This document shows positions 35,770-48,847 of a stretch of 64,000 nucleotides of DNA, in pieces; position 1 is the first letter of the stretch, and the number at the start of each line of letters is the position of its first letter. The stretch spans positions 558,001-622,000 of the forward strand of contig LLEY01000012.1 in the NCBI GenBank assembly GCA_001414485.1, written 5' to 3'. The stretch comes from Calycina herbarum (lineage: Eukaryota > Ascomycota > Leotiomycetes > Helotiales > Pezizellaceae). The translations under genes were made by a program, and so were the position numbers. The notes under the pieces are model-generated. The model had not been told where the DNA came from. It saw only the letters and a list, made by a program, of their open reading frames with translations, and did not search any database.

Positions 35770-36043
35770 TATTATAAATCATAGAGAGTAGTAAGTAGTT
35801 TAGACAGCGCTCTAATAGAACAAGGTATAACATCTAGGAAAGAAAGGTAATATAAGAGGAAATTAGTAATATAAAAGACATATAAGGGTTTTAGAATCTT
35901 ACTATTATAATATTATTAGAAGTCACGTACGATTATATAACGTAATCGCTCTAATCGACCTAATCGCTCTAATCGCAAGCGATATAGACGATACGAGTAA
36001 TATAGGTAATATATATAGAGAACGAAGGTTCTATATATATTAG
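35770..36043 (+). repeat. Truncated G1 LTR of E3
   Basis: Begins TATTATAAATC, complement of the LTR terminus GATTCGTGACA, right after the internal border sequence. It follows the family to about GGTTCTATATATA and then diverges. It carries a cassette with the motif AATCGCTCTAATCG at 35940-35990. Confidence 0.75.
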
Positions 36044-36289
36044 TATAACTTAGTAGCTAATAGTATAATATAAAAAGAGTATATTATCGTTCGTATATAC
36101 AGAGCAAAGTTAGCTACTCTGTCTACTTAAATAGACCTTAAGCGAGAAGGTCACGTGAAGCGGTACTCGCTTATTATTATACCGACACTAGCACTTCTTT
36201 AAAACAGTAGAAGTTACTATCTAAAAATTATCAAAATCTCTTATCTCGTCTAGCTAATCATAGCTCTCTATTCTATGTCCTCGACTAAT

Positions 36290-39173
36290 AAGAGCGTTCT
36301 ATTCAGAGGTCTTATTATCTCTTATTCTGTTCTACCTATTCTATAAGCTTAATATCCAGCTTACTAGTATCGATTAGCTTTTATAGAGCGTTGTAACAAT
36401 CCTTCTTAGTTATAGTATCTGTTAGATTACTCCTACTATCGATCTACTTAATTTCGTCGATCTCTTTTAACTTATATACTTCTTATAAGTATATAACGTT
36501 AATTATTAAGCGCTTCTCCTTAGTAGTGTCTAATTTAGCTATACATTCGTAAATAGACTTTGAATTAGTATATATAATAAGTAGGACCTTAAAGCCTAAG
36601 ATACTTTCTAAGGTTGATTTAATAGAAGCGATAATATTAAATCCAGAGCTTATTATATATAATTCTAAGGCTAAAACGCTACGAGTAACTCTTTTACACT
36701 TAGTAGAAGACTAATATAAAATATTAGTATTATCGTCCTTATCTATAAGTACTATAACGTATCTAATTTATAATAATAAGTTCTTATTATTCGTAAAAGA
36801 GCCGTCTATGAAAGCGTATAATTTAAGCGAGTCCTAGTCTAGCTTAACGTATTTAAGTCCTCTTATAACGTTGTCGATTTACTATTGAATTCGCTTATTA
36901 AGAAGGCTAATATCGACTTCTTATAGATCGGTTGTCTAGGTAGTATATAATAAATCGAATACTGCTTCTAGCTAGGACACTGTTACTAAATATACTCTAC
37001 GAGTACGCTAAGTAATATATTAATCCTTAGTAGATACTATATAAGAAGTGTCTTTAGTATTAGATATCTCTACTAGTACCTTTTATACTAATTTCAAGTG
37101 CTTTATATAATCCTAGATAAGCGTAAATAAGCTATCTATATACTTACTAATTAGCCCTCTATTAAACTAGATTAGATAGGTAATAGTAAGTTCTTATCTA
37201 TCCTTTAATATAAATCTAGCTTCTTTAATAGTACTTTCTTCCTTAGCTGTAAAAGCATTGTTTATAAGTATAAGAGTATCGTTAGTTTAAAGTCCTACTA
37301 CTCTAAAAGGTCTATCTAATCGTTTAGTATATAAAAGACAGAGGTCGAAAGTAGATTATTCTATTATAAGCTTCGTAGTATAGTGTTTATAGTACGTTAT
37401 AAACTAGTGGTTTCTAGCCTCTAGAATACTATATAATAGCTTAATTACTTCAAAGAATATATCCTTCTATTAAGAGTATTCTTTTAGTAGATATACGAAG
37501 AACTTTCGATTTAGTTCTATAAGTAACTAGGTATATACTTATATAATATTCTGAATATAAACTCGTAAATCTAGGTATACTACTATAAGTATAAGAATAA
37601 TTCTTTAGCTTACTCTTTAGATTATAGAAGCCTAGGTAAGGACTAAGAACTTTCTATTATTATTATATACTTAGATAACTAGTCTTAACTTTGTAAAAGC
37701 AAGTACTATACCTTTAAATTTGATATTATCTACGAATCGTAATCTAAAGATTCTAGTATTAGAAGGCAGGTTATCCTAGGTAACGATCTTAAAGACGCCT
37801 CGATTAGTTAGTCTATTAACTTCCTTCTATTATAACTCGACGTATATTATACTATTATTAGCTACGAATACTTTAATATCGTGTTCCTCTTTAATAGAAG
37901 AGAGGAAAGTCTCGATATTGCTAATAGTAACGAGGTTCTTAGTATTATTAATAAAAGTATCTATCTCTTAGAATAAGATCTTAAAAGGCCTATTTAGTAG
38001 TCTTAGATGCTTTCGTAGTCTTCCTCGTCTACGTTTCTAGACTAGTTCTATTATCGATTCTAGAGAATCGGTAAGGTTATCTTATCGTACCTATGTCTAG
38101 TAAAGTTAATATCGAGTTTATAGACGAGATTAAAGCTTCTCTTAAGGCTTAGTTCTATCGTCTATTCTATCTCTATAAGATTGTAGTATTATCTCGAATA
38201 ACGGTGCTGTTCTAGAAATCTCTCTAACCGCCGGTGCTGTTCTAGAGTCTTTAAAGATTTCTTCGAAGTATAGCTTTACTACTATAGATCTAAATCTTAT
38301 AGGACCACTTAGTAGTAATACGATATAGTCTTTATTTTCGATTCCTTATAGCGAGAAGGGACCGGTCTAGAATTTTTAATACTTACGCTAGATAAGTATA
38401 TTAGTATTTAGTAGTAAGTCCTTGATTCTACTAGGTAACGAACTGTTCCAGGTGTTAAGAGTATCTGTAATTTAACGCTTTATAAGTAATTTACGTACTT
38501 CTTTAGTAGCCTTTATATAGGTCTCGGATCTCTAAGATATCGATTATAAGAGAGTATTACTTTCAGCTATTCTAGGATAAGCGCTATATACGAGTAAAGT
38601 AGGTACTAAACTATCAGGTTCTACTATATCGTTAATAGCTTTAAAAGCTATTTAGAGAGCGGAGGTCTTTATAAAGCTAGGTTATTATTCTCGGATAATT
38701 AAGTAAATACAGCGAATCAGTCTATAGTATCGTTCTACTATACTAATAGAGTTGTATACTTCTACTAGTACGGTTTTAACCTTAATTCCTATCGAATTTA
38801 TATACCTCTTAAACTCCTTTGTAACGAAGTTCTTTCTAGCGTCTATAGTAACATAGTCGGGAGGTTCTAAGTAGATGTTAATCTAGTACTTTTAAAAGGT
38901 CTTCTAAGCACTCTTTATACTTATGTCTAGTAGGAAGTCTCTAGATTAATATCGAGTTTCTTAATCTATAATATATAATACTAGCTTTTCTTCTAAAAAG
39001 AAGATATCTATAATTATATTATAATTAAACTTAATATCGTTGTAAAGTGTAAATTTAAATTAACTAGGTAACTTTCCGTGCTTTTGATAATACTTATAGT
39101 ATTTAGTAAGGTGTTATATAATACCTTACTCGACATCGTAACCGGCACGCTCGAGTATACGCTATAAGCGTGG
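36290..39173 (-). pseudogene. Copia pol remnant: integrase, RT, RNase H
   Basis: Leftward on the minus strand. The integrase core is at about 39010-38540 (EPPDYVTIDARKNFVTKEF and YNSISIVERYYRPI, where the conserved Asp and Glu are visible). The copia RT entry is at 37800-37480 (NLPSNTRIFRLRFVDNIKFK and RVYI-NII-VYT, equivalent to LYLRDITQAYVQS). RNase H lies near 36830-36300 (LYAFIDGSFTNN, RVTRSVLALELYI, YTNSKSIYECIAKL). These resemble fungal Ty1/copia polyproteins very closely. RIP stops disable it. Confidence 0.85.
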
Positions 39174-39178
39174 TATAG

Positions 39179-39617
39179 TGTAACGAAACTTAAACGAACT
39201 AAACAAAGATAACTAAGTCTCGAAGGTTAGTATATAGGTAAGAAATATAGATACGCTAGGTTGTTTACTTAGAAGTGAACTCGTTACTTATATCAAAGAT
39301 GTTAAATAAGATAATAAGATTAATAACTAAAGTTGAGTACGAAGCTTCTATCTAATAGCAGATGTGCTAGTCTTATATAGAACTATAGTCTCCCGTTCCA
39401 GTCGCTCTAGTCGCTCGCCCTGATCGCTTCAGTCGACAGGCGACTTAGGCGACTTAGGCGACTAGGTCACGTGATGCTTCTTACCAACGGAAATCCATAG
39501 ATCGCTTAGCTAGTCTAAGGATCCCTCTTTTTACTTATAAGAGTTTCCGATAGTGCTTAACCTATTAGAGCGCCGCCTGGTCTTTACTTATTATATACTT
39601 ATATATGATTTATAATA
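39179..39617 (-). repeat. E6 3' LTR
   Basis: 439 bp, TGTAACGAAAC to GATTTATAATA. A GC-rich palindromic cassette of GTCGC/GCGAC motifs at about 39400-39465 is followed by GGTCACGTGATG. This part has nearly escaped RIP. Confidence 0.93.
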
Positions 39618-40299
39618 CTATCCCCTTCTTAGCCTAGCGTGTCTCTACGCTTAAGTACGACCTAAGAAATACTATTAGAAGGTTATTAGCCTTCTCTTAC
39701 TATAATGTTTTTAATAACACTATCTATAAAAGATAAACTAAAATAAAATCGTATTAATAACGCTCTCTATATCGATTAAGTAGGATCTGAAATGTCGCCT
39801 TATACTCGCTGTCTTACTTCTATGTCCGGTCGTCGCTATATATCTATTACTAGGGGTAAGAAATATTCTAAGTATACTAGGAAGAGTAAAACTTATAATA
39901 TTAAGGAGTAAAATCGAATACTCTTAACTTTTAAATAGGAATCTCTTAACGCGTAGAAACGCCGTCTACGGGTTAAGGAGGAGACGGCCTATTAGACCTA
40001 AGAAAAGGCCTTTCAGGCCTAGTAGGAAGCAATGTTAAAAGTTCTCTGTCTTCGAGCATAGTAACGTCTTCTTAATAAGCGAGAATAATAAATGCTTCGT
40101 CGAGGACTTAGTACTCTTTAGGAGCTAGATAAAGCTAAGGAGAAGGAGGAAAAGGAAAAAGAAGAGAAGGAAAGGAGAGAGGAGGCTGCTAGGCTAGCCG
40201 CCTACTCTACCTCTACCGCCTCTAACCCTGCTTTCAACCTAAGTCTTAATCCTAGTTTCCTTAAAGCCTTCTCTATTAATTACCTAATGTAGGCAACCC

Positions 40300-43200
40300 T
40301 AGGTTTCGATAATAAAAGTCCTAAAGTTCCTCCGAGTACTAGTTAATATTCTTTCTAGGTTCCTAAGTATTTTCTAAGTATAGGTAATCTAACTATTTAA
40401 TTAAATACTTAATCTTACCTCTAACAATCCTATAGTTAAGAATCCTTTCGACTTTATATTCAGCGTTTAGATTAACTAGTTAAATTTCTATGATTAGAGC
40501 TAGTAGTGCTCTTAGTAGTACTAGTTCGAGTAAGGATATATAGAATACTAGATAAATGTTTATTATTCTTAGTAACGCTAATTTATAATTTAAAAGTCCT
40601 TTAACTCGTTTAATTTTAAATAGTCTAAGTTTTTTATAATCTAGTTTATTACTTAGTCTTTTTATATTAATGTTTTTCTATACTAAGTAGACTTTATCCC
40701 TCTCTTTTAGTATTAGCTCCTAACTACGTTATTTATTATAGTAGTATACGTTTCTTTCTACTATAAATTACAGGTCCTCTACAAGTTCCTTATATAGACT
40801 CTTAATTTTTAAGACTTAAATATAAGTAAGTTAATTATTAATAGTCGTAGATAGTAGTTCTTAATATACTATTAATTTATATCTAAAATTAGTATAGAAT
40901 AGTATAACAAGTGTTATTTCCGTTACTAAACTATTATAAGCGAACTATACTAAGAGTAGCAGTTCTACCTAGTTGTCTTACTAGTAGTTTATATAATAAT
41001 AAAGGTATGTTTTAACTACTTAATTTATCTATTTGTTTCTTCTATTTATTTAAGAGTAGAAAGCTATAGAAATCTTTCTTTTTATACTTAATCGTTTTAT
41101 AAGAGCGATCTAAAATTTTAAAGTAAAGAGCTTATCTCTGTCTAAGAGTATCTCTTTAGGTAGTCTATATCTTAAGACTACTTCCCTAAGGAATATAAAT
41201 ACTAATTCCTTAGCTATACTTAACTCTATATATACTACTAAAATTATATACTTTATAAGTTGTTTTATAATAACTAGGATCGAGTTATACTTAACTCCTG
41301 TTATTAGATCTTTAGATTTTAGTAGTTTAATAATAAAATCTATAGATATTAACTTTTAAGGTATTTATAGTATTAGAGTAGTGTTTATCTGTTTATAAGA
41401 AGTATAGTAGGAAGCCTTATTCCTAGTATAGGTATTATATTCTACTATTACTTTCTTAACTATTGTAGATAGTTGATTAATATAGTAGTATTATCTTATT
41501 CTCTAGAGGGTTCTATAAATTCCTTAGTAACTATAAGCGGGTACGGTATAGTATTCTTATATAAACTCCTTTATATACGAACTAGGAACCTATAATTTCC
41601 CTTTTATATATTAATTATAACCTTTATATATGTTCTAAATCTTATCTATTTAGATGTTATTTATTACTACTATCTCGTATATAGTAGGTACTAAGTCTCT
41701 ATTCTTAAGAGTTTTTAAGATTATAATCTTCTTATACTCCTTATTTCCCTTATATCTAGGTTTCTAGCTAAGAGTATTAGCTCGAGTATTCGACGTTTCT
41801 TTTATATGTTAAATAACGATGTTAAATCCTTCTAATATCTCTAACTATCTAGCTAATTGTCTTATTATAAGTTCCTTTGTTGTAGTAAACGTCCTAAGGT
41901 TCTTATAGTTAGATAAAACTATAACTGAGTATTTTACTAGCTATAAATAAATTCTCTAGTATTCTAAAGCTAATACTATAGTAAGTAGTTCCTTATCGAA
42001 GATACTATAGTTTTATTATACTAGGTTAAATGTTTTAGAATAATATATAATAGGTATAAGTTTTCCTTTATTATTTAGTTATAGATAAACTATACCTACT
42101 ACTATATCTAAGGCGTCTATTTCGATTATACTTGATTTATCTATATTAAAATCGTATAGAATAGGCTTTTCTATAAACTTTACTTTAATTTTCTAAAAAG
42201 TATTCTCTACTTATTTATTCTATATAAACCTAATAGCTTTCTTAACTAGTACTAACATTAGTTTAGTAATCTTTGTATAGTCTTATATAAATAGACGGTA
42301 AAAGTTTACGAATCTAAGGAAAGACTATATATCTTTTATATTCTTTAGTGATTTCTAGTTTAAGATGTCTTAGATCTTTACTAGATCTATTTCTATTTTT
42401 TCTAGGCTAAATACCTGTCTTAGGAAAAGTGTCTAAGTTATTCTAAACTTGTATTTTAAGAGTTTTAATTAAGAGTTTACTTTTATAAGTTGTTATAAAA
42501 CTTCTCTAATATATCCTTTATATTCTTCTTCTTTTTCTAAGAAGATTAGGATATTATTTAGGTAATAAATTACTATTACTCTTAGAAGATCTTCTAAAAT
42601 ATTATTGTTTTATTTCTAATATATAACTAGTATATTATAGAGTCTAAATAGTATAACTGTATATTTATAAAAGCCTAATAGTAAAGCAAATACTATCTTC
42701 TATTCGTCTCTGATTTTTATTTATATAAGTCTATAGGCGTTTTGTTAATCTAGTTTTATAAATTATACTACCTTACTTAACTTATCCTATAAATATTAGC
42801 TAGGTAGTAGTAGATAAGCGTCCTTAACTGTAGTATGATTTACTTCCTAGTAATTAATATATACTCTTCTATCTAGATCGTCTTTCTTCTTAATAATAAG
42901 TATATTTAAGGTAATTAATAACTTAGATCTTCTAATATATCCCTTCTTAATACCTTCCTTTATATAACTTTCTATTCTCTATAGGCTTTTCTAGTTATAT
43001 AACTAAAGCTTCTACTTTAAGAGGTAATAACCCTCTTTTAATTTAATCTTATAATCTTATAAGTAATGTTCTAGTAAGGCTCGTAAGTCTTCTAGGTTTT
43101 TAAACAAAGCTTTAAATTCTCTATACTATATAGGTATTTCGTTATTAGCTTTCTTACTAACCTATAGAGGACTCTAGGCAAGGTGTCCTAGTACTTTAGA

Positions 43201-44296
43201 AGAGGTAGCGCTAACCTTGTTCTAGCTTTAAAGTTATAAATATAAACCCTTATATTTATATTAACTAAAGGTTATCGTTCTATTCTTCTAATCGATTTCT
43301 AGATTATGTTCTTAAATCTATAGTATACTAAATATTACTTCCTTACTTCCTATTTTAACGATATCGAATTATATATCTAAATCGTATCCTTTAATATTAA
43401 CTTTTATTAAGATAGTTTACTAATTAATAATTCTATTTTAATATATAATATCTATTTTAGTAACTACTTCTAATTAGTATAGTCTTATTCCTTTAATTAG
43501 AACGTTTAGCTTCTCTTAAGCTATTAGGGAAATAAAGTTACTCGTTACTCCTAAGTCTATTATAACTTATAACTTTTTCCCTTATATTTCTATAGTTACT
43601 ATTAACTATCTTTCTTCTAAAGTGGTGTTAACTCTACTTTGACGTATTAGACTTCGAAAGATCGATTTTCTTAGTTAAAGTTCTTTCTCTCCTTATCCTT
43701 ATACTATAGAAAGAATCTTACTCTTTCCTTATCAGCGTATACTACCTTATATACTAGTCTATATTCTATGATTTCTATAGTTTTAGAGATTTCTCTTATA
43801 AATCGTTTTAGTATTTGTTTATAATTATATTAGATCTATTTATAATTAGTTTCTAAAATAGCTTCTATAGACTAAAGTTCTCTTATATATAGATAATCTA
43901 AAGTAGCCTCTAGTATACTTATCTCTAGTTTTATATAGTAAACTTTGAATATATAGTCTCTTAAATTCTTTTCCTTAACAGCTTATATTTAGAACTAAGG
44001 AAAGAATACCACTTATTCTTTATTTAATAATACTACTTCGCATATCTAATAATATTCTACTATTCTAGTAGGCTCTAGTAATATTCCTTTGAATCGCTTT
44101 TGTAATAACTAGTTTAAAGTTAGACTTAGTTTATATTATATCTATTATACTATCGATTCTTAAACTATTTCTATAAACTATAGTTCTCCTACTAATAGAT
44201 AGTATAATTCTTCTAGTTCTGTCTTAGCCTATCTAGTTATATCGAGCTCTCTTTGTTCCTAGAATAGTATACTAAATAGTTATTATAAGTTGTATT
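40300..44296 (-). pseudogene. E6 pol remnant
   Basis: Minus-strand protease region near 43575-43545 (VIIDLGVTSNFIS). RT has the catalytic box as YLNN (YLDD, both Asp changed) near 42575-42545, then RNase H at 42130-41850. Integrase is at 41480-41020 and the chromodomain near 40500-40370. The protein resembles E1 and E3 along its length. Between protease and gag (43620-44296, then 47096 onward) the sequence is less conserved. LINE-4 interrupts there. Confidence 0.82.
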
Positions 44297-44299
44297 ATT

Positions 44300-45100
44300 A
44301 TTATTATTCTTACGCTGCGTAGGCCGTAGGCCGAGCTCTAAGAGCAAGCAGTACATCTTCTGTTCTAGTTTATAGTGCCTTTCGGCCTGTTCTTCTTCGC
44401 CTCTCGAGTTTCTTTACGAGCGTGCGATACTCCTTCCTTGATTCCTACTGCTGTCTATTCGGAGCTCTTCTCTCTGACCCGGTGACAAAATAGAGGGGTA
44501 GGTTGAAGTGCTCAACCGCCAAAGCGTGTGTTAGTAGTATAGAGAGCGCCTAGGCGCTCTCTTAGAACTGGCGGAGCCGGGGTCTTGCCCTCCGGCGCGC
44601 CTCGGCTCTCCCTTCCTCTTCCTCCCTTTCTCTTACCTCTTCTTCGCTTTCCTCTCTATCCTCCTTAAGTAATTCTAACGCTAGCCTATATTCCTAAAGT
44701 CTTCTAAGCCTGAGTAGCCAGGTAGTGATTCTCGGCGCTAGCTTCCTATTCGCTAGTGCTCCTCTTAGCTCTCTTAAGTCTTCGATACTCTTCCCAAGGG
44801 CCCTTGTAAGTGCTTCTCTTATAGGATATCCTAGTAGAACAGTACTAGATACCCCACCGTCTCCCTTCCGCCTACGCACGTATACTATAGTGTTAGCTAG
44901 CCTAGTACCCTTCTTATAAAGAGGAAGGCGTTAAGCCCTATTACCCCTGTTCTTGCCTAGACGAGTAGCGAGCTCTTTACCTTAGCGAGCCCTTTATAGA
45001 CTTTCCTTAGCTCCTAGTTTACTAGGTCTGCCTTATCTAACGCTTCTGTATACCGTGTCGGGTTCTTCTCTCAGGCTCTCTTTCTTTAAGCCTCTAGGCG
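44300..45100 (-). other. LINE-4 C-terminal region and 3' UTR
   Basis: Sequence downstream of the RT. A perfect 22-bp palindrome (44541-44562, AGAGAGCGCC followed by its complement around TA) could fold into an 11-bp stem in the RNA. The region has opposite open frames at 44694-44879 (minus) and 44725-44919 (plus), neither with a recognised domain. Confidence 0.5.
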
Positions 45101-47095
45101 TTCCTGCCACTCTACAAGCGTAGTATTATATCTGAAACCTCCTCCCTCTATTCCCCACTCTTCTTCCTATGCTTGCCTCGCCCTCTAGAAGCACGGCATC
45201 GCTTTTCCTAGCTTTAACGGTCTTCCCCTCCTTCTTCTTAGCTGCGTAGCTATATTCTCGCAAGCACCTTAGATCAGCTTTCCTAGTTAAGACGTTCGGA
45301 ATTTCTTTTCAAAAGCAGCTACTTAAAGGTTAAGGTAGAGGTCTACTAGGGCGTAGTCTGCCTCTACCTCTAGGCTCTAGATCGGGGTAGCTTTATATAC
45401 TCCTATTACTACTCGTAAACACTTCAATTATTACGTAGGGAAGCTTCTTACTATCCCCTTTACACTCCCTCCTTTTAGCGTTACGTAGTACCAAGCTGAC
45501 GCTTCGTATACAATTACACTTCTTATTACTACTACGTATATTTACCTTGCACGGTGGTAATCGACGCCCTACGTCTTACTAGCAAGCCTCGTAAGCGTAA
45601 AGGTCTACGTTATAAGCTTCTTCCGTACCCTCTCTCTATACGCTTTCTAGTTTAGTTTCTTATCGAGCTCTACTTTAAAGAACCTTACGTACTCGACCAG
45701 TATAAGCCTTGCCTCTCCGAACCGCACTGTTTCTTTCTATAGAGCCCTCGTCCTTATAAAGTGTATAAGTACTATCTTTTCTAGGCTAAAAGCCATCCCT
45801 CGCTTATTTGCCTACTTGTTATATACTCCCTAGGCTAACTCGAGTATCCTACAGTTTACCGCTATACTCTTTAATATTATAAGTAGGTTTATGTCGTCTA
45901 CGAAGCCTACTATAATTAGCCCATCGATCCTCGCTAGGTTATCGTATAGTGTTAAGGCAAAAAGGATAAACAGTATTAGAGATAGTACTAATCCTTACAG
46001 TACTCCTTATCCTAGGCTTCTTTTGTCTACGAACCTTCTGTTAAAGAATAGCGTAGCTTTATACCTTAAGAGAAAGCTTCCTATCTAGGTCACTACCTAC
46101 TATAGCACTTTCTTCTCTCTTAGAGTATAGAGTAGCTATATATAATCTACTCTATCGAATACCTCTACTATATCTAACTAAGCTAGGGACGCGTAGCTCT
46201 TATTTTCCTATACTATATATACTCCCTCTATTACTATTCTAATCGCTAGTTCCGTGTTCTAGTGCTTCCGGTTGCCTATTTACATCCCTAGGAGCATTAT
46301 AGCGTCTTCCGCGAGCTTCGTAAGCCTCTACGCTATTACCTTCTCAAGGATCTTACCTATGGTTAAGAGTAGCGCTATTAGCCGGTAGGCCTCTACTTTA
46401 CCTTATTCCTCTGTTGTTTTACCTGGTTTTCTAAGTACTACTACTTTCGCATAGTAGAAGTAGGACGGGAAGTGTTATAAGTAGAAGCTTGCTTCCGCTA
46501 TTACTACGAGCATCTCTCGAAGTGGCTTATTACACGCTTTTAGAAAGCCGTTCGCAAGTATATCGAACCCTGGTGCTTTCTATAGCGCTAATCTCATAAC
46601 TGCCTTAATACATTTCTTAGTTACCTGCTAGCTTACTTCGTACTCCTGAGAGAAACTCTTAAGGCTCTATTCCCTGTTTAGGATACTAGAGTAGTTAGCT
46701 ATTGATTCTAGGAAGAACTTCTCTATAAGGATACGAGCCTTATCTTCGTGGTTCTTGCCTTTTACCCCGCTAAGCGAGGTAAGTGTTAGTAGTGTTAGTG
46801 CTTCAGGTTTTACGTGTCTTTTAAGGCGTGCCTACTTTTTAAGTGTCCATAGTTTCCTGTCGTCTTTTGCTGCCTCTGTAAGTGCCCCTCTCCAGCTCTT
46901 CGTCTTTGCCTTTCTACTTATTATTCGGAGCTCTTGAAGAGCGTCGTCGAGCTATTTCCTTGAGCTTCTCGTACGTAGCTCCCTCCAGGTTCTTTCGCAC
47001 CTTCTTACTTCGTTCGACGCCTCTTTAACCTCCGTGTTCCACCAAGGTTGCGCTCTCCCTCTATCTGGCTTTTGAAGCGGCGTCGAGGCTCGAGC
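45100..47095 (-). pseudogene. LINE-4 reverse transcriptase region
   Basis: The minus strand from 47090 reads PWWNTEVKEASNEVRR, then SSILNREQSLKSF near 46680, AVMRLALEKAPGFDILA near 46600-46550 and AYRPIALLLTIGKILEKVIA near 46400-46330. The catalytic box FVDDINLL lies at about 45905-45880 (intact), inside GLIIVGFVDD. Downstream stretches (MAFSLEKIVLIHF, 45800-45760; VELDKKL near 45670) fit the RT thumb. It is closest to I/Tad-type LINEs with ALEKAPGxD. Only scattered stops are present, consistent with a late insertion. Confidence 0.85.
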
Positions 47096-47111
47096 TATTA
47101 TAAGTTGTATT

Positions 47112-48816
47112 TTCTAAATACTAACCTATTATTTCTAATTAATATAACTACGATATATTTCTTAAATTCCTTTAGTATAACATCTTTAGGTAGTGTCTTA
47201 AGGAAAGGGGTTTTAATTCGTCTTATAAATCCTGTTAGAACTTGCTATGTCAATGTACTAATCTTATCTAAAATATCATATATTCTCTATATATCTCCTA
47301 CTTTAGAGTAGCTAGGTTTTTTAATTAGTTAGTGTTTTTATTCTAGTTTCTTCCTTTTAATAGTTTTCTATCTAGTAATTAAGCTAACTAGAGTTATCGT
47401 TTTAGGGTTATTACTTACAACTATATATATTATTAAGATAGTTAAGTTAACCCCCTATATTATATAAGGACTCTAAAAATCTAGTTTTTAATTATTAATA
47501 TATACTTATCGATTTCCTTATTCAAAGGTTTTAAGGAAAGCCTAAGTTTCTCTAACTTCTAGGTCTTTATTCTTTACTTCTTCTTCTAAACTAGAAGATG
47601 AATCTAATGTCTCTAATAAACTAGTTAATAGTAGTAATTCGTATTCTACTTAAAGAGGTTACTTAGAATTCATTACTAATTATATATTATAATATTCTTT
47701 AAGAAGTAGATCCCTATTATTATTAGTATCTTATATACTACTGATTTCTTTATTATTTTTAATCTAGGTTCTATATCCTTATACCTTAAGCTCCTTATCT
47801 ATAAGTTTAATACGATTAGTTAAAGCTACCTATTACTAAATAGTAGTATTAATTTATTTCCTTCTCTTAGAGTCTTTCTTCTTACTATATTCATTTACTC
47901 TATAACCTAGAAGGCTATAGTTATAATATAAGTTTTACTTACGTTGATAATTTCACTCCTTCTAGGAAAGTCCTTCTTTCTTTAGAAAGGTTTTCTTCTA
48001 CGTAGCGTTTGCCTCCTTACTATACTTACTAGCGTAAGAGTGCTTCTACTTTCCTAACCCTTTACTCTTTTCTCAGTACCTAGGGTTACTCTTTCTAAAT
48101 TCGTATAGGCGGTTATTTAGCTAGACGACTTCCTTAATTATACCTATAATAGTTAAGAATTACATATTCTACTTAGCTATTTCCTTATAAATATATACTT
48201 TTAATCCTCTATAAAAGAGTTCTATAAGAGCGATAGTATCCTATCCCGACTTTGTTTTATAACGTTGAAATTCATTAGCTTAATCTATTACTAATCCGGT
48301 CTAGTATAATTCTAAAAGCTTATATATAGCTATTTAAATTATATTAAAGTCTTTAAAGACTTTTCTAATAGTTGCCTTAAATCCTTTCTAAGATTTAAAT
48401 ATAATCTTAGTTAATTCTATTTTTCTGTCTTTATCTTTATTCTTAAAGAAGTCTTCTAAGTATAGCTAAGCCTATTCTAATACTAATCCCCTAAGGTAGG
48501 AGATAGCAAAGATAGTTTATAAGTTATAATTATCTTCGAACTTATTAGAATTAAAGTTAAAGTAGATATCTATTTAGAGAAGGAATAAGTTAAGTTTCTT
48601 TCGCTTTCTATAATACGTATCTAGTATCTTAACTTTAATAGATTTAAGTACTTCGACCTTATAGAGCTCGGGGGCGTCCGGTATACTAACATTGTCGTCG
48701 TTCCTAGTTAACTATATACTAGTAGGTGTTCTTCTAGTTGTACTTCTAGATATGTCTACGATATTAACTCGACTAGTATTCAGGCTAGCTGTTATAGCAG
48801 GGGTTGCTAGGGCCAT
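47112..48816 (-). pseudogene. E6 gag remnant
   Basis: ATG at 48816 (MALATPAITASLNTS) opens a minus-strand gag. Capsid-like text follows (LTRNDDNVSIPDAPELYKVE near 48700-48650; FAISYLRGLVLE near 48510), with QTGLVID near 48300. The zinc knuckle is at 47940-47909 (NLYYNYSLLGYRVNEY: CX2CX4HX4C with Cys and His changed to Tyr). Stops are few compared with E1, so this copy is younger or less often hit. It continues toward protease across LINE-4. Confidence 0.82.
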
Positions 48817-48847
48817 AGCGACTGAACTTCTAAACAGGTGCTTAAAG

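Larger units (their letters stand above)
32676..36043 (+). mobile_element. E3: G1 gypsy fragment (3' half, plus strand)
   Basis: It starts abruptly in the RT at the right end of the Fot1-type transposon (complement of E1 about 28880) and runs through RNase H, integrase, chromodomain and tail to a truncated LTR (35770-36043). Coding is on the plus strand, opposite to E2 on the other side of the transposon. Both fragments contain integrase and chromodomain, so they cannot be two halves of one element. The LTR is cut near 36043, where the copia element begins. Confidence 0.85.
44297..47095 (-). mobile_element. LINE-4: 5'-truncated LINE with 16-bp target duplication
   Basis: Inserted in E6 and flanked by TATTATAAGTTGTATT at 44281-44296 and 47096-47111. 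Its 3' end is on the left with a short (ATT)n tail (44297-44309), as expected for target-primed reverse transcription of a minus-strand LINE. The 5' end at 47095 lies before the RT, so the endonuclease and ORF1 are absent (5' truncation). It is much less RIP-altered than E6 or the copia, and GC is visibly higher at 44320-44660 and 46700-47090. Confidence 0.92.

Noticed and set aside
21550..36043. E2 and E3 as two halves of one gypsy element split by the transposon
   Set aside because: They are in opposite orientation and both contain integrase, chromodomain and an LTR, so they cannot be one element.
36044..36230. A firm call for the copia 3' LTR
   Set aside because: The second LTR lies outside the window, so ends and length cannot be confirmed. 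It is mentioned only within the element entry.
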